From assembly GCA_964367945.1 (NCBI GenBank), contig CAYIZZ010000070.1:1-11909 (forward strand): a stretch of 11,909 nucleotides of DNA. Reading direction: 5' to 3'. The translations under genes were made by a program, and so were the position numbers. Source of the DNA: JAAYCI01 sp964367945 (GTDB taxonomy: Bacteria > Bacillota > Clostridia > Oscillospirales > Ruminococcaceae). The notes below the pieces were generated by a model that was not told where the DNA came from, ran no database searches, and worked only from the letters and a program-made list of their open reading frames with translations. Of the stretch, positions 1 to 6,234 are shown one piece after another (positions within the stretch are counted from its first letter, which is position 1; each line of letters opens with the position of its first letter).

Positions 1-1319
1 TCGACGTGTCTGTTATCGAAATGGGCGACGGCATAACAGAGGTTCTTTCCACAGCGGGCGACACTCGTCTTGGTGGTGATGACTTTGATCAGCGCATCAT
101 TGACTGGTTGGCAGATGAATTCAAAAAAGAAAACGGCATTGATTTGCGTCAAGATAAAATGGCTGCACAGCGTCTTAAAGAAGCTGCAGAAAAAGCAAAA
201 ATCGAGCTATCCGGTGTGACATCTACACAAATAAACCTACCGTTTATCACTGCTGATGCATCCGGCCCAAAACATCTGGATACAAACCTATCTCGTGCAA
301 AATTCAATGACTTGACAAGCGACTTGGTGGAAAACACCATGAATCCTGTAAAACGTGCATTGAAAGATGCAGGCTTGCAACCGTCAGATGTAAATCGTGT
401 GCTATTGGTGGGTGGATCTACTCGTATTCCTGCAGTACAAGAGGCTGTTAAAGGCTTTATGAAAATAGAACCCTCCAAAGACATCAACCCCGACGAATGT
501 GTGGCACTGGGTGCTGCTATCCAAGCCGGTGTTTTGGGTGGCGACGTTAAAGGCTTGCTACTACTTGATGTTACTCCGCTTAGTCTTGGTATCGAAACAA
601 TGGGCGGTGTGTGCACTAAAATTATTGAGCGCAACACAACTATCCCAACCAAAAAAAGCCAGATATTCTCCACTGCAGCCGATAATCAACCAAGTGTTGA
701 GGTAAACGTGTTGCAAGGTGAGCGCGAAATGGCAAAAGACAACAAAAAGCTTGGTACATTCCACCTAGATGGTATCCCTGCAGCACCTCGTGGTGTACCG
801 CAAATTGAGGTTACTTTTGATATTGATGCCAACGGTATCGTAGCAGTTTCCGCGAAAGATTTGGGCACAAGCAAAGAGCAAAGCATTACCATTACTGCTT
901 CTACAAACATGAGCAAAGACGATGTGGAAAAAGCAGTGAAGGAAGCCGAGCAATATGCAGAGCAAGATAAAGCGCAACGTGAAAAAGTGGATGCACGAAA
1001 CATGGCAGACTCTATGGTGTTCCAAACAGAAAAAACACTGACAGATCTTGGCGACAAGATGGAAAGTGCTGATAAAGATAGCCTGACTGAAAAGAAAGAT
1101 GCACTGAAAAAAGCTTTGGAAAGCGATGATATTGATGATATCAAAGCAAAACAAGAAGAGCTGCAAAAAGTGCTTCATGAAGTGAGCAGCAAGGTATATG
1201 CCGACGCTCAGCAACAAGCCGCAGGCGCACAGGAAGCTGCAGGCGCAGGCGAACAAGCACCGCCGCAAGATGATGTGATTGACGCAGACTTCACCGAAGT
1301 AGACGGCGAAGATAAATAA
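1..1319 (+). CDS. dnaK: Chaperone DnaK (Hsp70), 3' part, 5' end outside window
   Basis: ATP-dependent Hsp70 chaperone of the cytosol that works with DnaJ and GrpE to fold and rescue proteins. The reading frame is already open at base 3 (codons for Asp, Val); the GTG at base 6 is an internal Val codon, not a start. Roughly 170 to 180 N-terminal residues, including the first phosphate-binding loop, lie upstream. Visible landmarks are the RLGGDDFD block, the ATPase signature LVGGSTRIP near base 409, the conserved interdomain linker LLLLDVTPLSLG near base 556, the beta-sandwich peptide-binding domain (NTTIPTKKSQ, VLQGER), the helical lid, and an Ala/Gln-rich tail ending in the DADFTEVD type of C-terminus. 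The stop is doubled (TAATAA). Similarity to Bacillus subtilis DnaK from memory is high throughout. dnaJ follows in the same direction, as in the usual hrcA-grpE-dnaK-dnaJ operon. No disruption seen. Confidence 0.98.
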   Translation, partial: DVSVIEMGDGITEVLSTAGDTRLGGDDFDQRIIDWLADEFKKENGIDLRQDKMAAQRLKEAAEKAKIELSGVTSTQINLPFITADASGPKHLDTNLSRAKFNDLTSDLVENTMNPVKRALKDAGLQPSDVNRVLLVGGSTRIPAVQEAVKGFMKIEPSKDINPDECVALGAAIQAGVLGGDVKGLLLLDVTPLSLGIETMGGVCTKIIERNTTIPTKKSQIFSTAADNQPSVEVNVLQGEREMAKDNKKLGTFHLDGIPAAPRGVPQIEVTFDIDANGIVAVSAKDLGTSKEQSITITASTNMSKDDVEKAVKEAEQYAEQDKAQREKVDARNMADSMVFQTEKTLTDLGDKMESADKDSLTEKKDALKKALESDDIDDIKAKQEELQKVLHEVSSKVYADAQQQAAGAQEAAGAGEQAPPQDDVIDADFTEVDGEDK

Positions 1320-1330
1320 TAAACAAACGT

Positions 1331-1368
1331 GCATATGCACAGTAGGCAATTTCCTACCGTGCATATTG
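1331..1368 (+). other. Long imperfect hairpin between dnaK and dnaJ
   Basis: Bases 1333-1346 pair with 1353-1366 around the six-base loop CAATTT: 14 pairs with one A-C mismatch. The outer part contains the perfect palindrome GTGCATATGCAC (1329-1340). No T-run follows, so it is not a classic intrinsic terminator. In the transcript it would form a stable stem just after the dnaK stop. Likely roles are 3' protection or processing of the dnaK message, or partial attenuation before dnaJ. The structure is seen directly; the role is inferred. Confidence 0.7.
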
Positions 1369-1473
1369 TGCGGTATGTGTTACTATTAAGTAAAAGAAAA
1401 AATGAGCGCAGGCGGTTTTCAAATGGGCGTAAGCCTTATGAAGTAAAGTAGTGCTGTGTTACAGTGAAGAGAT

Positions 1474-1482
1474 GAGGTGAGG
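1474..1482 (+). promoter_or_regulatory. Ribosome binding site that decides the dnaJ start
   Basis: The purine-rich run GAGGTGAGG sits 3 to 11 bases before the TTG at 1486. The alternative in-frame GTG at 1477 lies inside this run and has only weak GAAGAG-like sequence upstream, so the TTG is the better start. Confidence 0.7.
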
Positions 1483-1485
1483 CGA

Positions 1486-2649
1486 TTGGCTGATAAAAGG
1501 GACTATTACGAGGTCCTTGGGGTTGCCAAAGACGCCAATGAAAATGAAATAAAAAAAGCGTACCACAAAAAAGCAAAAAAATATCACCCGGACCTAAACC
1601 CGGACAGTAAAGAGTCTGAGGCTAAGTTTAAGGAAGTTAACGAGGCCTATGAGGTTCTAAGTGATAAGGAAAAGAAAGTAAAGTATGACCAGTTTGGTCA
1701 TGCAGGGGTAGACCCAAGCTATGGCGCCGGTGCAGGTGGCGGTTTTGGCGGAGGCTTTGGTGGCGGGGCTACCGTGGATTTTTCCGATATATTTGAAACA
1801 TTTTTTGGTGGTGGATTTGGTGGTGGCGGATTTGGCCGCCAGCAGAAAAATCCAAACGCACCACGCAGAGGTAGCGATATCCGCACCAGCCTTGTGCTAT
1901 CTTTTATGGAAGCAGTGCATGGAACCACTAAAGTTATCAATATCACAAAGCAAGAGAGTTGCTCGGAATGCAGTGGAACAGGTGCCGAAAAAGGTAGTGC
2001 TCCACAGACTTGTCCTGAATGTAACGGCAGTGGATTTGTGGTGGCCAGCAAGCGCACAGCTTTTGGCATGATGCAAGAAAGCAGACCATGCATAAGGTGT
2101 AGTGGTAAAGGTAAAATTATTAAAAACCCATGCAAAAAATGCCATGGAAGCGCCCGTGTGGGCGTACCTAAAAAGCTGGAAGTGAAAATTCCGGCCGGTG
2201 TGGATGATGATCAAAACATTATTCAGCGTGGTAATGGTGATGCCGGATTTAACGGTGGGCCTGCGGGTGATCTTATAGTTATAATCACCGTGCGTCCTGA
2301 CGCTATGTTTGAGCGTGAGAGGTATGATGTGTATATCACGGTACCAATTACGTTTACACAAGCCACACTGGGTGACAAGATGACAGTGCCGACGATTGAC
2401 GGCAAAGTGGAATATAGCGTACCGGAAGGCACACAAAGCGGAAAGGTATTTCGCTTGAAAAATAAAGGAATTCCGTATGTAAACGGCCGTGGGCGCGGTG
2501 ATCAATATATCACAGTGCAAGTGGAAATTCCTAAAAAACTGACAAAATCTCAGCGCAATGCACTGGAGCGTTTTGAAAGTAGCCTGAAAGAAGAAAACTA
2601 CGAGCAAAGAAAAGGTTTCTTTAAAGGCATGAAAGACATGTTCAGCTAA
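1486..2649 (+). CDS. dnaJ: Chaperone DnaJ (Hsp40, type I)
   Basis: Co-chaperone that delivers unfolded substrates to DnaK and stimulates its ATPase in the cytosol. From the TTG start (protein begins MADKRDYYEVLG, the standard DnaJ N-terminus; 387 residues) the J domain covers about 1-70, with the essential HPD at 34-36. A Gly/Phe-rich linker runs about 80-117. The zinc-binding domain has four repeats at 159-166, 176-183, 202-209 and 216-223 (all eight Cys present). The C-terminal substrate-binding beta domains follow. The last repeat reads CKKCHGSA, with Ala where the usual motif has Gly. An in-frame GTG at 1477 would add three residues but overlaps the ribosome binding site. It follows dnaK by 166 bases with no clear promoter, so it is probably co-transcribed. 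Full length and intact. Confidence 0.97.
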   Translation: MADKRDYYEVLGVAKDANENEIKKAYHKKAKKYHPDLNPDSKESEAKFKEVNEAYEVLSDKEKKVKYDQFGHAGVDPSYGAGAGGGFGGGFGGGATVDFSDIFETFFGGGFGGGGFGRQQKNPNAPRRGSDIRTSLVLSFMEAVHGTTKVINITKQESCSECSGTGAEKGSAPQTCPECNGSGFVVASKRTAFGMMQESRPCIRCSGKGKIIKNPCKKCHGSARVGVPKKLEVKIPAGVDDDQNIIQRGNGDAGFNGGPAGDLIVIITVRPDAMFERERYDVYITVPITFTQATLGDKMTVPTIDGKVEYSVPEGTQSGKVFRLKNKGIPYVNGRGRGDQYITVQVEIPKKLTKSQRNALERFESSLKEENYEQRKGFFKGMKDMFS

Positions 2650-2670
2650 AAAGTAATCACTACATAATAA

Positions 2671-2712
2671 AAACCTCTTGTGAAGGCGTTTGCCTTCATC
2701 AAGAGGTTTTTT
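2671..2712. terminator. Two-way intrinsic terminator between dnaJ and the SGNH hydrolase
   Basis: Arms 2674-2687 and 2692-2706 pair as CCTCTTG plus TGAAGGC against GCCTTCA plus CAAGAGG, with one bulged T and a GTTT loop. T-run at 2707-2712 for the plus strand and A-run upstream (2669-2673) that serves the minus strand. It sits between converging genes. Confidence 0.92.
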
Positions 2713-2726
2713 GTGTTAGTATTATT

Positions 2727-3875
2727 TTATGCAGTAGCAGCGGATTCGACAGGGACAGCAGCTTCTGCGGCAGCGGCGGCCTCAGCTTCAGCAACGGCAG
2801 CAGCCGAGGGAAGTTGAGAGTAATAGTGGCTGCCTTCTAAATATAAATGTGCATGACGTTTATTGTAGGCTGTGTGGGTCACTAGATATTCTACCCATGC
2901 GGCGTAGCCCTCAGGTGTCATATGGTATCCGTCACCACCACCGTATTCAGGACGCATCCAGCCGTCGTCGCCGGCCAAAGCCTCGTGTAAATCTAAGAAG
3001 TACATGCCTTTTTCATAGGCCATTTTCGCCAGTTGGTCGTTTAGGTTGTTGATGCGCTCAATATCAAATCTGGCATCTTGTCCCTGCACAACAGGAGTGA
3101 TGGACTGTACGTAAATAGAAACCTCGGGGTGCAAGCTGGCACGCATGGTATCAAGCATTTCGCTGTAGTAACCTAGCAGTGCTTCGTCGCCCATGCTTAC
3201 CATGGCGTTTGTACCTAGCAGTACATATACATTATCAGGCTGATAGCCTACAAGCGCCTCCATGGGAACTTCGGTAACACCATCGTTACGTTTCTGCATG
3301 GAGCCGTCATAAATCTGGCGTGGACTGACACCAAGATATGCGCAAAAGTTAGCATTTGGGATACCGTAGCTTGGATAAATGAACAGGCCCTGTGTGATAG
3401 AATCGCCAACAAAAACGCTGGTGTTAAAATAAGACATATCCACTCGGCCGTTTTCAGGCAAGGCTATCATGTGGCTATCAGGTGAAAGCACTGTCATAGC
3501 GGCAGGGTCTTGCGCAAGTGGGCCTATGGTGTTCCATCCGGTATTGTCCACGCTGGGTATTTCGGCCTCGGGTAAAGAAGGATCAGCTGTGGGAAGCTCG
3601 GGTGTAGAGGATACAGCTGATGAAGATTGTACTTGTGAATCTGACACATCAGAGTCTCCAAATGGATTACTGAACTCGGAAATTATACCGGTGATAACCC
3701 AGGCAAGACCCATTATAAACGCAACAGAAACAAGTAAAACGATGGCGCGCTGTTTGTTTTGCTTAGCACGACGTTGTTTGCGTTTTGATACATAAGCCTT
3801 ATTATTAGATGAAGGAGATGAAGAACTGCGCGGGGCAGGTCTTTCGGTAGAGTTAGTAGGTTTTTGATTATTCAA
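2727..3875 (-). CDS. Membrane-anchored SGNH/GDSL-family hydrolase
   Basis: Predicted extracytoplasmic serine esterase or acyl hydrolase; the substrate is unknown. The protein is 382 residues. A hydrophilic, strongly basic N-terminus (1-43, with KRKQRRAKQNKQR) precedes one membrane segment (about 44-65), so the catalytic domain should face outside. A Ser/Pro/Asp/Glu-rich linker (about 70-110) leads to the SGNH fold: GDSIT with Ser159 (block I), Gly182 (block II), GTN with Asn223 (block III), and DGYH with Asp315 and His318 (block V). All four signature residues are present. The C-terminus ends in an Ala/Glu-rich low-complexity tail (about 357-382). The start is a TTG with GAGGTG eight bases upstream; no better start lies before the membrane segment. 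It is transcribed alone. Related proteins include cell-wall or exopolysaccharide O-acetyl-modifying enzymes, but nothing here shows the substrate. Confidence 0.88.
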   Translation of the reverse strand: MNNQKPTNSTERPAPRSSSSPSSNNKAYVSKRKQRRAKQNKQRAIVLLVSVAFIMGLAWVITGIISEFSNPFGDSDVSDSQVQSSSAVSSTPELPTADPSLPEAEIPSVDNTGWNTIGPLAQDPAAMTVLSPDSHMIALPENGRVDMSYFNTSVFVGDSITQGLFIYPSYGIPNANFCAYLGVSPRQIYDGSMQKRNDGVTEVPMEALVGYQPDNVYVLLGTNAMVSMGDEALLGYYSEMLDTMRASLHPEVSIYVQSITPVVQGQDARFDIERINNLNDQLAKMAYEKGMYFLDLHEALAGDDGWMRPEYGGGDGYHMTPEGYAAWVEYLVTHTAYNKRHAHLYLEGSHYYSQLPSAAAVAEAEAAAAAEAAVPVESAATA

Positions 3876-3935
3876 GACAATTACACCTCAAATTCAAGGT
3901 AAAAGTATGGGTGATTCGTTTGGCTAATAGTCTGT

Positions 3936-3964
3936 ATTATAACGTATATGGCATAAAAAAACAA
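3936..3964 (-). promoter_or_regulatory. Predicted sigma-A promoter for the SGNH hydrolase gene
   Basis: On the minus strand: -35 TTGTTT (3964-3959), 17-base spacer, -10 TATAAT (3941-3936), about 60 bases upstream of the TTG start. Confidence 0.6.
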
Positions 3965-4080
3965 CCAATCATGCCTTCATTTCACATTTTGCGATGGTGA
4001 GAATGGTTTGGTTTGTGATATGATATGGACAGAAATAGCGCAAACGGCAAAAAATATATGCCTTAATGTGAAAAATGGTA

Positions 4081-4110
4081 TTGACATATAAGAATGATTG
4101 CTGTTATAAT
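4081..4110 (+). promoter_or_regulatory. Strong predicted sigma-A promoter for rpsF-ssb-rpsR
   Basis: Perfect -35 TTGACA (4081-4086) and perfect -10 TATAAT (4105-4110), 18-base spacer, with an extended -10 TG at 4102-4103. This strength fits a ribosomal protein operon. Confidence 0.88.
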
Positions 4111-4116
4111 AACGTG

Positions 4117-4228
4117 CAAGGCTTTTGCAGGCTGTATTTGCAAGGCCGATTTATTTATGTCCGTTCTCGTAAGGGAGAAAATCCTTGCCCTGAAAAGGGT
4201 CATATGTCCAAAAGGAGGTGCAAAGAAA
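4117..4228 (+). promoter_or_regulatory. Structured rpsF leader, possible S6:S18 autoregulatory element
   Basis: About 110 bases of untranslated leader lie between the predicted start site and rpsF. Three hairpins can be drawn: 4120-4129 with 4139-4147 (one bulged T); 4164-4168 with 4175-4179 (TTCTC/GAGAA); and 4188-4191 with 4196-4199 around a GAAA (GNRA-type) tetraloop. In addition TCCTT at 4182-4186 can pair with AAGGA at 4212-4216, which is half of the AGGAGG ribosome binding site (4213-4218). A CCG trinucleotide lies at 4161-4163. Leaders of rpsF in several bacteria are bound by the S6:S18 complex through a CCG-containing structure; that this one works so is inference. Confidence 0.5.
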
Positions 4229-4693
4229 ATGCCCATGTATGAGACAATGTTGGTTACCAGTGCAAAACTTGATGAGGAAACCACTACAGCGGTTGTAGGT
4301 AAGTTCAAAAGCCTGATAGAGGCTAACGGAACTATTGATACCGTGGAAGAGTGGGGAAAACGTCGTATGGCGTATCCTATCAACAAGGAAGCAGACGGTG
4401 TATACACACTGATTCACTTCACAAGTGAAGCGGATTTCCCCGCAGAGCTTGATCGTGTATACAAAATCACTGACGGTGTGTTGCGCACACTTATCATCGC
4501 TAAAGATGAAGTGATGGAAAATGCTCGTGTAAAAGCAGCTGAAAAATTGGCCAACGCCAAGGAAGCCGCAGCTAAAGCACAAGCAGACCGCAAAGCAGCC
4601 GAACAAGCCAAAGCAGCCGAAGCCGCCAAAGCGGAAGAAAGCAAACCGGCACAGGAGGACGCAGCAGAAGCGGTAACACAGGAGGTAGAGTAA
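4229..4693 (+). CDS. rpsF: 30S ribosomal protein S6
   Basis: Primary binding partner of S18 on the 16S rRNA platform of the small subunit. The protein is 154 residues from the ATG at 4229, which has AGGAGG ten bases upstream; the in-frame ATG six bases later would give a 16-base spacing. The S6 core occupies about 1-92 (YETM near the start, then EEWGKRRMAYPINK at 40-53, and an RTLIIAKDE strand at 86-94). Beyond it is a 60-residue Ala/Lys/Glu-rich tail with heptad-like spacing, probably a charged helix or disordered; many S6 proteins end near 95-110 residues, some carry such tails. The reading frame stays open upstream into the leader but has no ribosome binding site there. ssb begins two bases after the stop, in one operon with rpsR. 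Confidence 0.97.
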   Translation: MPMYETMLVTSAKLDEETTTAVVGKFKSLIEANGTIDTVEEWGKRRMAYPINKEADGVYTLIHFTSEADFPAELDRVYKITDGVLRTLIIAKDEVMENARVKAAEKLANAKEAAAKAQADRKAAEQAKAAEAAKAEESKPAQEDAAEAVTQEVE

Positions 4694-4694
4694 T

Positions 4695-5147
4695 ATGCTG
4701 AATGTGATTGCTGTGATGGGACGCTTAGTAAGTGATCCTGAACTGCGAAAAACTTCGAATGATCTTAGTGTTGTAAGAATGCGTATTGCCTGTGAACGCA
4801 ATTTTGTGAAGGCCGGCGAGCAACGTCAAGCAGACTTTTTGGATGTGGTGGCGTGGCGAGCTACAGCGGATTTTGCCAGTAAATATTTCCGCAAAGGCCA
4901 GCTGATTGCAGTAAACGGTAGTTTACAAACAAGGCAGTATGAAGACAAACAAGGGAATAAGCGCACAGCTTATGAAATTGTGGCGGACAACTTGCATTTT
5001 GCAGAAAGTAAATCATCTGCACAAACTGCAGGCGGTGGTGCTTACACACAAGCTCCACGTCCAGTGGCACAAGAGCAAACGTCTTATTCCGCCGGTGATC
5101 CGGAGGATTTTGCTGTGATTGATGAGAGTGAAGATCTTCCGTTTTAA
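4695..5147 (+). CDS. ssb: Single-stranded DNA-binding protein
   Basis: Binds and protects single-stranded DNA during replication, repair and recombination, normally as a tetramer, and recruits partner enzymes through its C-terminal tip. The protein is 150 residues. The OB fold covers about 1-105 (MLNVIAVMGRL, FLDVVAWR, KGQLIAVNGSLQTR, YEIVADN). A Gly/Pro/Gln-rich flexible linker follows, and the acidic tip ends in EDLPF, close to the usual DDIPF. AGGAGGT at 4680-4686, overlapping the end of rpsF, gives an eight-base spacing to the ATG. Placement between rpsF and rpsR is the standard arrangement in Bacillota. Complete. Confidence 0.97.
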   Translation: MLNVIAVMGRLVSDPELRKTSNDLSVVRMRIACERNFVKAGEQRQADFLDVVAWRATADFASKYFRKGQLIAVNGSLQTRQYEDKQGNKRTAYEIVADNLHFAESKSSAQTAGGGAYTQAPRPVAQEQTSYSAGDPEDFAVIDESEDLPF

Positions 5148-5168
5148 TTATCAAGGAGGTTTGGCCAA

Positions 5169-5414
5169 ATGGCTTATGAGAGAAATGAACGGGGCGGTCC
5201 CCGTCGTGGACGTCGCAAGGTTTGCAGCTTTTGTGTAGATCGTGTGCCGTATATTGATTACAAAGACATATCTCGCCTGCGTAAATACACAAGCGAAAGA
5301 GCAAAAATCATTCCTCGGCGTGTAACAGGTACCTGTGCAAAGCATCAGCGTGAATTGACCATTGCGATCAAACGCGCACGTCATCTTGCACTAATGCCCT
5401 ACGTGAGTGACTAA
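5169..5414 (+). CDS. rpsR: 30S ribosomal protein S18, zinc-binding type
   Basis: Small-subunit protein that pairs with S6 on the 30S platform. The protein is 81 residues, typical length. It keeps the core DYKDISRLRKYTSERAKI and the signature IPRRVTGTCAKHQREL. Cys19, Cys22, Cys56 and His59 form the CxxC plus CxxH set of the zinc-binding (C+) form; many bacteria carry a zinc-free version instead. AAGGAGGT (5153-5160) lies eight bases before the ATG. Last gene of the rpsF-ssb-rpsR operon. Confidence 0.97.
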   Translation: MAYERNERGGPRRGRRKVCSFCVDRVPYIDYKDISRLRKYTSERAKIIPRRVTGTCAKHQRELTIAIKRARHLALMPYVSD

Positions 5415-5431
5415 AACTTAATAATATCGTA

Positions 5432-5466
5432 AAAAGATCGGGTTTTTATAGACTCGGTCTTTTATA
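5432..5466 (+). terminator. Intrinsic terminator after rpsR
   Basis: Arms 5432-5442 and 5453-5463 pair over 11 positions with two G-T pairs, around a ten-base AT-rich loop; the right arm ends in TTTT. It lies 17 bases after the rpsR stop. The stem is only moderately GC-rich, so it may be leaky. Confidence 0.75.
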
Positions 5467-5519
5467 TTGGCTTACCTTAGCCACTTTTATATAAAAAAGT
5501 AAGATAATTGTCGAAAAAG

Positions 5520-5548
5520 TTGAAAAGGCGTAAAAAATTATATACAAT
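5520..5548 (+). promoter_or_regulatory. Predicted sigma-A promoter for niaR
   Basis: -35 TTGAAA (5520-5525), 17-base spacer, -10 TACAAT (5543-5548), about 50 bases upstream of the start codon in very AT-rich sequence. Confidence 0.6.
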
Positions 5549-5600
5549 ATACAAAAGGGTTATAACATAAAGTGATAAATTCTGTGGGAGGTATGCCAAG

Positions 5601-6131
5601 ATGGGTCCTAAAATGCGAAGAGCGGAACTGCTAAAGCTGCTACAGATGGATATGAAGCCAATGAGTGCCGGAAATCTAGCGGAACATTTTGAAGTATCAA
5701 GGCAGGTGATAGTGGGGGATATATCGCTATTACGTGCCTCAGGACATGATATTGTAGCCACGCAAAAAGGGTACTTGATGGAAACTTCTGATGAAGATAT
5801 GGAAGTGGATACCTATATTTTGTCGTGCAAGCATGATAAGGGTCAGCTTGAGGCAGAGCTGTATGCCATCGTGGATAACGGAGGTGTGGTGGTGAATGTA
5901 TCCATCGAGCATAAACTATATGGAACCATTACGCAAGATTTAAATATCAAAAGCAGATTTGATGCGGATGAGTTTTTGAAGAAAGTAGCGATAAACGATG
6001 TAAAACTGCTATCTTCTTTGACAGATGACGAGCACATGCACACCATTCGTTGCTCAAACCCACAAGCTTACAGAAGAATTTTATCTCGTTTGCAGGAACT
6101 GAGGATTTTAAACATACGAGATATAAATTAA
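5601..6131 (+). CDS. niaR: NiaR-type transcriptional repressor (HTH plus 3H domain)
   Basis: Predicted nicotinate-responsive repressor of NAD biosynthesis and niacin uptake genes. The protein is 176 residues, the usual length. An N-terminal winged helix-turn-helix (about 5-58, LAEHFEVSRQVIVGDISLLRA) is followed by the 3H ligand/metal domain. His78, Glu86, His145 and His147 match the spacing of the metal ligands in the Thermotoga homologue TM1602, and the third family His is His104 in IEHKLYG. GGGAGGT (5586-5592) sits eight bases before the ATG; an ATG at 5613 is a weaker choice. No nadA, nadB, nadC or niacin transporter gene is nearby, so its targets must lie elsewhere. It has its own promoter and precedes efp by 103 bases without an obvious terminator. 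The family call is strong; specificity for niacin is from the family. Confidence 0.9.
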   Translation: MGPKMRRAELLKLLQMDMKPMSAGNLAEHFEVSRQVIVGDISLLRASGHDIVATQKGYLMETSDEDMEVDTYILSCKHDKGQLEAELYAIVDNGGVVVNVSIEHKLYGTITQDLNIKSRFDADEFLKKVAINDVKLLSSLTDDEHMHTIRCSNPQAYRRILSRLQELRILNIRDIN

Positions 6132-6147
6132 GATACTGTGAAATAGC

Positions 6148-6190
6148 TTGAAAAAAGTGGATAGATGGGATAAAATATAAGTGTTATAAT
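6148..6190 (+). promoter_or_regulatory. Predicted promoter(s) for efp
   Basis: One candidate is -35 TTGAAA (6148-6153), 17-base spacer, -10 TAAAAT (6171-6176). A second, overlapping candidate is an extended -10, TGTTATAAT (6182-6190), without a good -35. Either would start the efp transcript 30 to 60 bases before the gene. Confidence 0.6.
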
Positions 6191-6204
6191 TAAGTGAATT
6201 ACAA

Positions 6205-6217
6205 TGGGCTAGGCCCA
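6205..6217 (+). repeat. Short inverted repeat in the efp leader
   Basis: TGGGC (6205-6209) and GCCCA (6213-6217) flank the loop TAG, a few bases before the GGAGG ribosome binding site (6223-6227). It could form a small 5' hairpin or be an operator half-site pair. No function is shown. Confidence 0.45.
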
Positions 6218-6234
6218 ATTTTGGAGGATGTATA

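Larger units (their letters stand above)
3876..4228. other. Divergent intergenic region (353 bases)
   Basis: This gap separates the minus-strand SGNH hydrolase from rpsF. It holds a promoter for each direction (3936-3964 minus, 4081-4110 plus) and the rpsF leader. Between the two promoters (3965-4080) I see AT-rich sequence, a weak GGCA/TGCC hairpin near 4047-4063, and a loosely matched inverted pair (near 3979-3989 and 4066-4078). No credible gene is present. Confidence 0.75.

Noticed and set aside
6..8. GTG at base 6 as a start for dnaK
   Set aside because: It is an internal Val of the TFDVS-type block; the frame is open to the window edge and homology continues upstream.
765..1364. Long opposite-strand frames over dnaK, dnaJ and rpsF
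   Set aside because: They are antisense to well-conserved genes, show low-complexity or Cys/Phe-rich translations and lack ribosome binding sites.
1402..1446. A 14-codon open frame between dnaK and dnaJ starting ATG AGC GCA
   Set aside because: It has no ribosome binding site and no recognisable product; a frame this short is expected by chance.
1477..1485. GTG start for dnaJ
   Set aside because: It lies within the Shine-Dalgarno run and would place three extra residues before the standard MADKRDYYE start.
1721..1860. Gly-rich repeats in dnaJ as a tandem repeat element
   Set aside because: They encode the normal Gly/Phe linker of type I DnaJ.
3965..4080. Inverted pair near 3979-3989 and 4066-4078 as a regulatory structure
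   Set aside because: Arms differ by an insertion, are about 80 bases apart and AT-rich; likely chance.
4094..4228. In-frame upstream extension of rpsF
   Set aside because: It would add 45 residues unlike any S6, overlaps the -10 region and lacks a ribosome binding site; the ATG at 4229 has AGGAGG at good spacing.
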